Source: Selenomonadaceae bacterium
Lineage (GTDB): Bacteria > Bacillota > Negativicutes > Selenomonadales > Selenomonadaceae
DNA: 14,271 nucleotides
NCBI GenBank assembly: GCA_017453765.1
Contig: JAFTEG010000230.1
Span: 1 to 14,271 of the forward strand
Reading direction: 5' to 3'
Shown: positions 12,668-14,271 of the stretch, piece by piece
How positions within the stretch are numbered: the stretch's first letter is position 1
Layout of the letters: each line of letters begins with the position of its first letter
Made by a program: the position numbers and the translations under genes
The notes under the pieces: generated by a model
What the model saw: the letters and a program-made list of their open reading frames with translations, nothing else
Database searches by the model: none
What the model was told of the DNA's origin: nothing

Positions 12668-12708
12668 GCGAGGGCGGTAATGCTCCGTCCTCGCTTGCTT
12701 TGTTTTTT
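12668..12708 (+). terminator. Intercistronic terminator-like hairpin between ulaB and ulaF
   Basis: GCGAGGGCGG (12668-12677) pairs with CCGTCCTCGC (12685-12694), ten pairs with one G-T wobble and a 7-nt loop, followed by TTGCTTTGTTTTTT. The T-run is interrupted, so partial termination would lower expression of ulaF and ulaE relative to the PTS genes. It may instead only protect the upstream mRNA 3' end. Confidence 0.6.
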
Positions 12709-12723
12709 GAGGAGAGTTTTTAA

Positions 12724-13419
12724 ATGCTGGAAGAACTGAAAAAGAAAGTCTACGACGCCAATATGGAACTTCCCAAACGCAAACTTATCACCTACACTTG
12801 GGGAAACGTAAGCGGCATTGACCGTGCAAGCGGTTTGTTTGTTATTAAACCCAGCGGCGTTGAATATGACGAGTTGACGCCGGAAGATTTGGTAGTTGTC
12901 GACCTCGACGGAAAAAAGGTTGAAGGCAAGCTTAAGCCCTCTTCCGATACTGAAACCCATCGCATTCTTTATAAAGCATTTCCCGAAATCGGCGGAATTG
13001 TTCATACCCACAGCCCGCATGCAGTATCGTGGGCTCAAGCAGGACGTGATATTCCTGCTTACGGTACGACGCACGCCGATTATTTTTATGGCGACATTCC
13101 CTGTACGCGCAGTTTGACGAAAGAGGAAATTGAGGAAGCGTACGAACTCAATACCGGCAACGTCATTGTAGAGACCTTCACGCAACGCAAGATTAATCCC
13201 GTCTACGTACCTGCCGTAATCTGCGCGAATCACGGTCCCTTCACGTGGGGTAAAGACGCGGCGCAGGCGGTTTACCATTCCGTAGTTTTGGAAGAAGTTG
13301 CGAAAATGGCGACGTTCACTGAAATTAACAATCCGAAAGTTGCTCGTGCGCCTCAACATATTCAAGACAAGCACTTCATGCGCAAACACGGTCCCAACGC
13401 CTACTACGGTCAAGGCTGA
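12724..13419 (+). CDS. ulaF: L-ribulose-5-phosphate 4-epimerase
   Basis: The 231-residue class II aldolase/epimerase matches AraD/UlaF (231 and 228 in E. coli). It interconverts L-ribulose-5-phosphate and D-xylulose-5-phosphate, the last step of the ascorbate route. Seen: TWGNVSGID (25-33, phosphate site), KPSG (42-45), SSDTETH (73-79, Asp75 near the active site), the zinc histidines HTH (94-96) and NHGPFTWG (169-176, His170). Y119-E-type residues near the C-terminus ([11 protein letters not shown]) also fit. The ATG at 12724 follows GAGGAGAG. The enzyme could equally serve arabinose use (araD), but here the ula context decides. Next gene is ulaE, 49 nt on, across a heptad repeat. Confidence 0.94.
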   Translation: MLEELKKKVYDANMELPKRKLITYTWGNVSGIDRASGLFVIKPSGVEYDELTPEDLVVVDLDGKKVEGKLKPSSDTETHRILYKAFPEIGGIVHTHSPHAVSWAQAGRDIPAYGTTHADYFYGDIPCTRSLTKEEIEEAYELNTGNVIVETFTQRKINPVYVPAVICANHGPFTWGKDAAQAVYHSVVLEEVAKMATFTEINNPKVARAPQHIQDKHFMRKHGPNAYYGQG

Positions 13420-13440
13420 GTTAATGCGTAATGCGTAATG
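13420..13440. repeat. Heptanucleotide short tandem repeat (CATTACG type, inverted)
   Basis: GTTAATG, CGTAATG, CGTAATG in 7-bp register. Read on the minus strand this is CATTACG, CATTACG, CATTAAC, the same units and the same last unit as the repeat at 5094-5128. It begins directly after the ulaF stop. Confidence 0.8.
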
Positions 13441-13468
13441 ATTATGGCGTAATTAAGGAAGATTTATT

Positions 13469-14271
13469 ATGAAAAAATATCTTTTGGGCTTGTATGAAAA
13501 AGCAATGCCGGGCAATTTGACGTGGGCTGAAAAACTTCAAGCGGCTAAAAATGCCGGCTTTGACTACGTCGAAATGAGCATTGATGAGACCGACGATAAA
13601 CTTGCACGCCTTGACTACACCGACGGGCAATTTGACGAGATTATAGCCGCAATGCGTGCCGTCAACCTGCCTTTCCGTTCAATCTGCTTGAGCGGTCACC
13701 GCAAATATCCTTTCGGCAGTCACGATAAAGCTACGCAAGTTCGCAGTATGGAAATTATGCAGAAGGCGGTTAGCCTTGCCGCGCGGCTCGGCATTCGCAC
13801 GATTCAGCTTGCAGGTTACGACGTTTACTACGAACAAGGCGACGATCAGACCCGCGCAGACTTTTTAACCAACCTTAAACTTGCTACAGAAATGGCGGCT
13901 AAAGAAGGCGTGCAACTCGGCTTTGAAACTATGGAGACGCCGTTCATGGACACTGTAGGCAAGGCTATGAAGTACGTCAACCTTGTAGATTCGCCGTACT
14001 TGGGCGTTTATCCCGACGTTGGCAATATTACAAATGCGTCCCTGCTTTATGGAAATGACGTTGCCGACGACTTGAGGAGCGGTAAAGGTCACATTGTTGC
14101 CGTGCATTTGAAAGAGACTGTACCCGGCAAGTACCGCGAAATTCCCTACGGCACCGGTCACGTCGATTTTGAAAAGGTTATAAAGACTTCGTGGGAATTG
14201 GGCGTCCGCCGCTACGTCACGGAATTTTGGTATGTAAAGGGCGTCACGCAGGATTGGAAAGCAGAGTTGGA
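13469..14271 (+). CDS. ulaE: L-ribulose/L-xylulose-5-phosphate 3-epimerase (cut by window edge)
   Basis: 267 codons are visible of an expected 284 or so. The TIM-barrel isomerase converts L-xylulose-5-phosphate to L-ribulose-5-phosphate, feeding UlaF. Family features: LGLYEKAMPGNLTWAEKL (6-23), VEMSIDETD (34-42), SICLSGHRKYPFGSHD (71-86), GFETMETPFMD (151-161). The four metal ligands expected from UlaE are seen as Glu153, Asp183 (YPDVGN), His213 (AVHLKET) and Glu252 (YVTEFWY). The ATG at 13469 follows AAGGAAG. No truncation or frameshift is seen up to the edge. UlaD, the decarboxylase needed before this step, is not in the window and may follow. Confidence 0.94.
   Translation, partial: MKKYLLGLYEKAMPGNLTWAEKLQAAKNAGFDYVEMSIDETDDKLARLDYTDGQFDEIIAAMRAVNLPFRSICLSGHRKYPFGSHDKATQVRSMEIMQKAVSLAARLGIRTIQLAGYDVYYEQGDDQTRADFLTNLKLATEMAAKEGVQLGFETMETPFMDTVGKAMKYVNLVDSPYLGVYPDVGNITNASLLYGNDVADDLRSGKGHIVAVHLKETVPGKYREIPYGTGHVDFEKVIKTSWELGVRRYVTEFWYVKGVTQDWKAEL

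Noticed and set aside
12589..13413. 274-codon open frame on the minus strand opposite ulaF
   Set aside because: It is a shadow of a well-recognised enzyme gene, with no family motifs or ribosome site.

Overview
The window looks like chromosomal DNA from an anaerobic, diderm Firmicute, most likely of the Negativicutes (Selenomonas/Phascolarctobacterium-like). This is inferred from three things: AT-rich intergenic DNA with Firmicute-type AGGAGG ribosome sites, an ExbB/ExbD pair that implies an outer membrane, and genes of gut or rumen anaerobe style (PTS sugar operon, TAXI binding lipoprotein, HisIE fusion). No rRNA or marker gene is present, so the taxon stays an inference.

Layout. At 1-3290, on the minus strand, lie the N-terminal part of a membrane-anchored MutS-family protein (cut by the window edge) and an exbB-exbD-apbE operon. 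The operon has a good promoter and a long, hairpin-rich leader. At 3300-5850, on the plus strand, lie an ABC-3 family metal (zinc/manganese-type) permease, the bifunctional histidine enzyme HisIE and an exported polysaccharide deacetylase. Heptanucleotide tandem repeats sit between and inside these genes. At 5850-6200 is a compact convergent pair: a 32-codon hydrophobic peptide gene on the minus strand and a promoter-terminator unit on the plus strand whose RNA would overlap its 3' end. This is the architecture of a type I toxin-antitoxin locus. At 6210-7304, on the minus strand, is an orphan TAXI-family solute-binding lipoprotein, with an array of 18-bp direct repeats upstream.

From 7788 to the end, on the plus strand, is an L-ascorbate (ula-type) utilisation cluster. 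It runs promoter and structured leader, ulaG lactonase, DeoR-family regulator, PTS IIA (ulaC), IIC (ulaA), IIB (ulaB), the 4-epimerase ulaF and the 3-epimerase ulaE (cut by the window edge). The transporter would make L-ascorbate-6-phosphate. UlaG opens the lactone, UlaD (not in the window) decarboxylates, and UlaE plus UlaF deliver D-xylulose-5-phosphate. Two things disturb the cluster. ulaG carries an in-frame ochre stop with otherwise intact coding on both sides, and a protein-less IS200/IS605-like element resembling a TnpB guide RNA (omega RNA) plus right end lies between ulaG and the regulator.

The points most worth following are the type I toxin-antitoxin-like locus, the ulaG stop, the orphan omega-RNA-like element, and the family of 7-bp short tandem repeats, one of which lies inside the deacetylase reading frame and could shift it.
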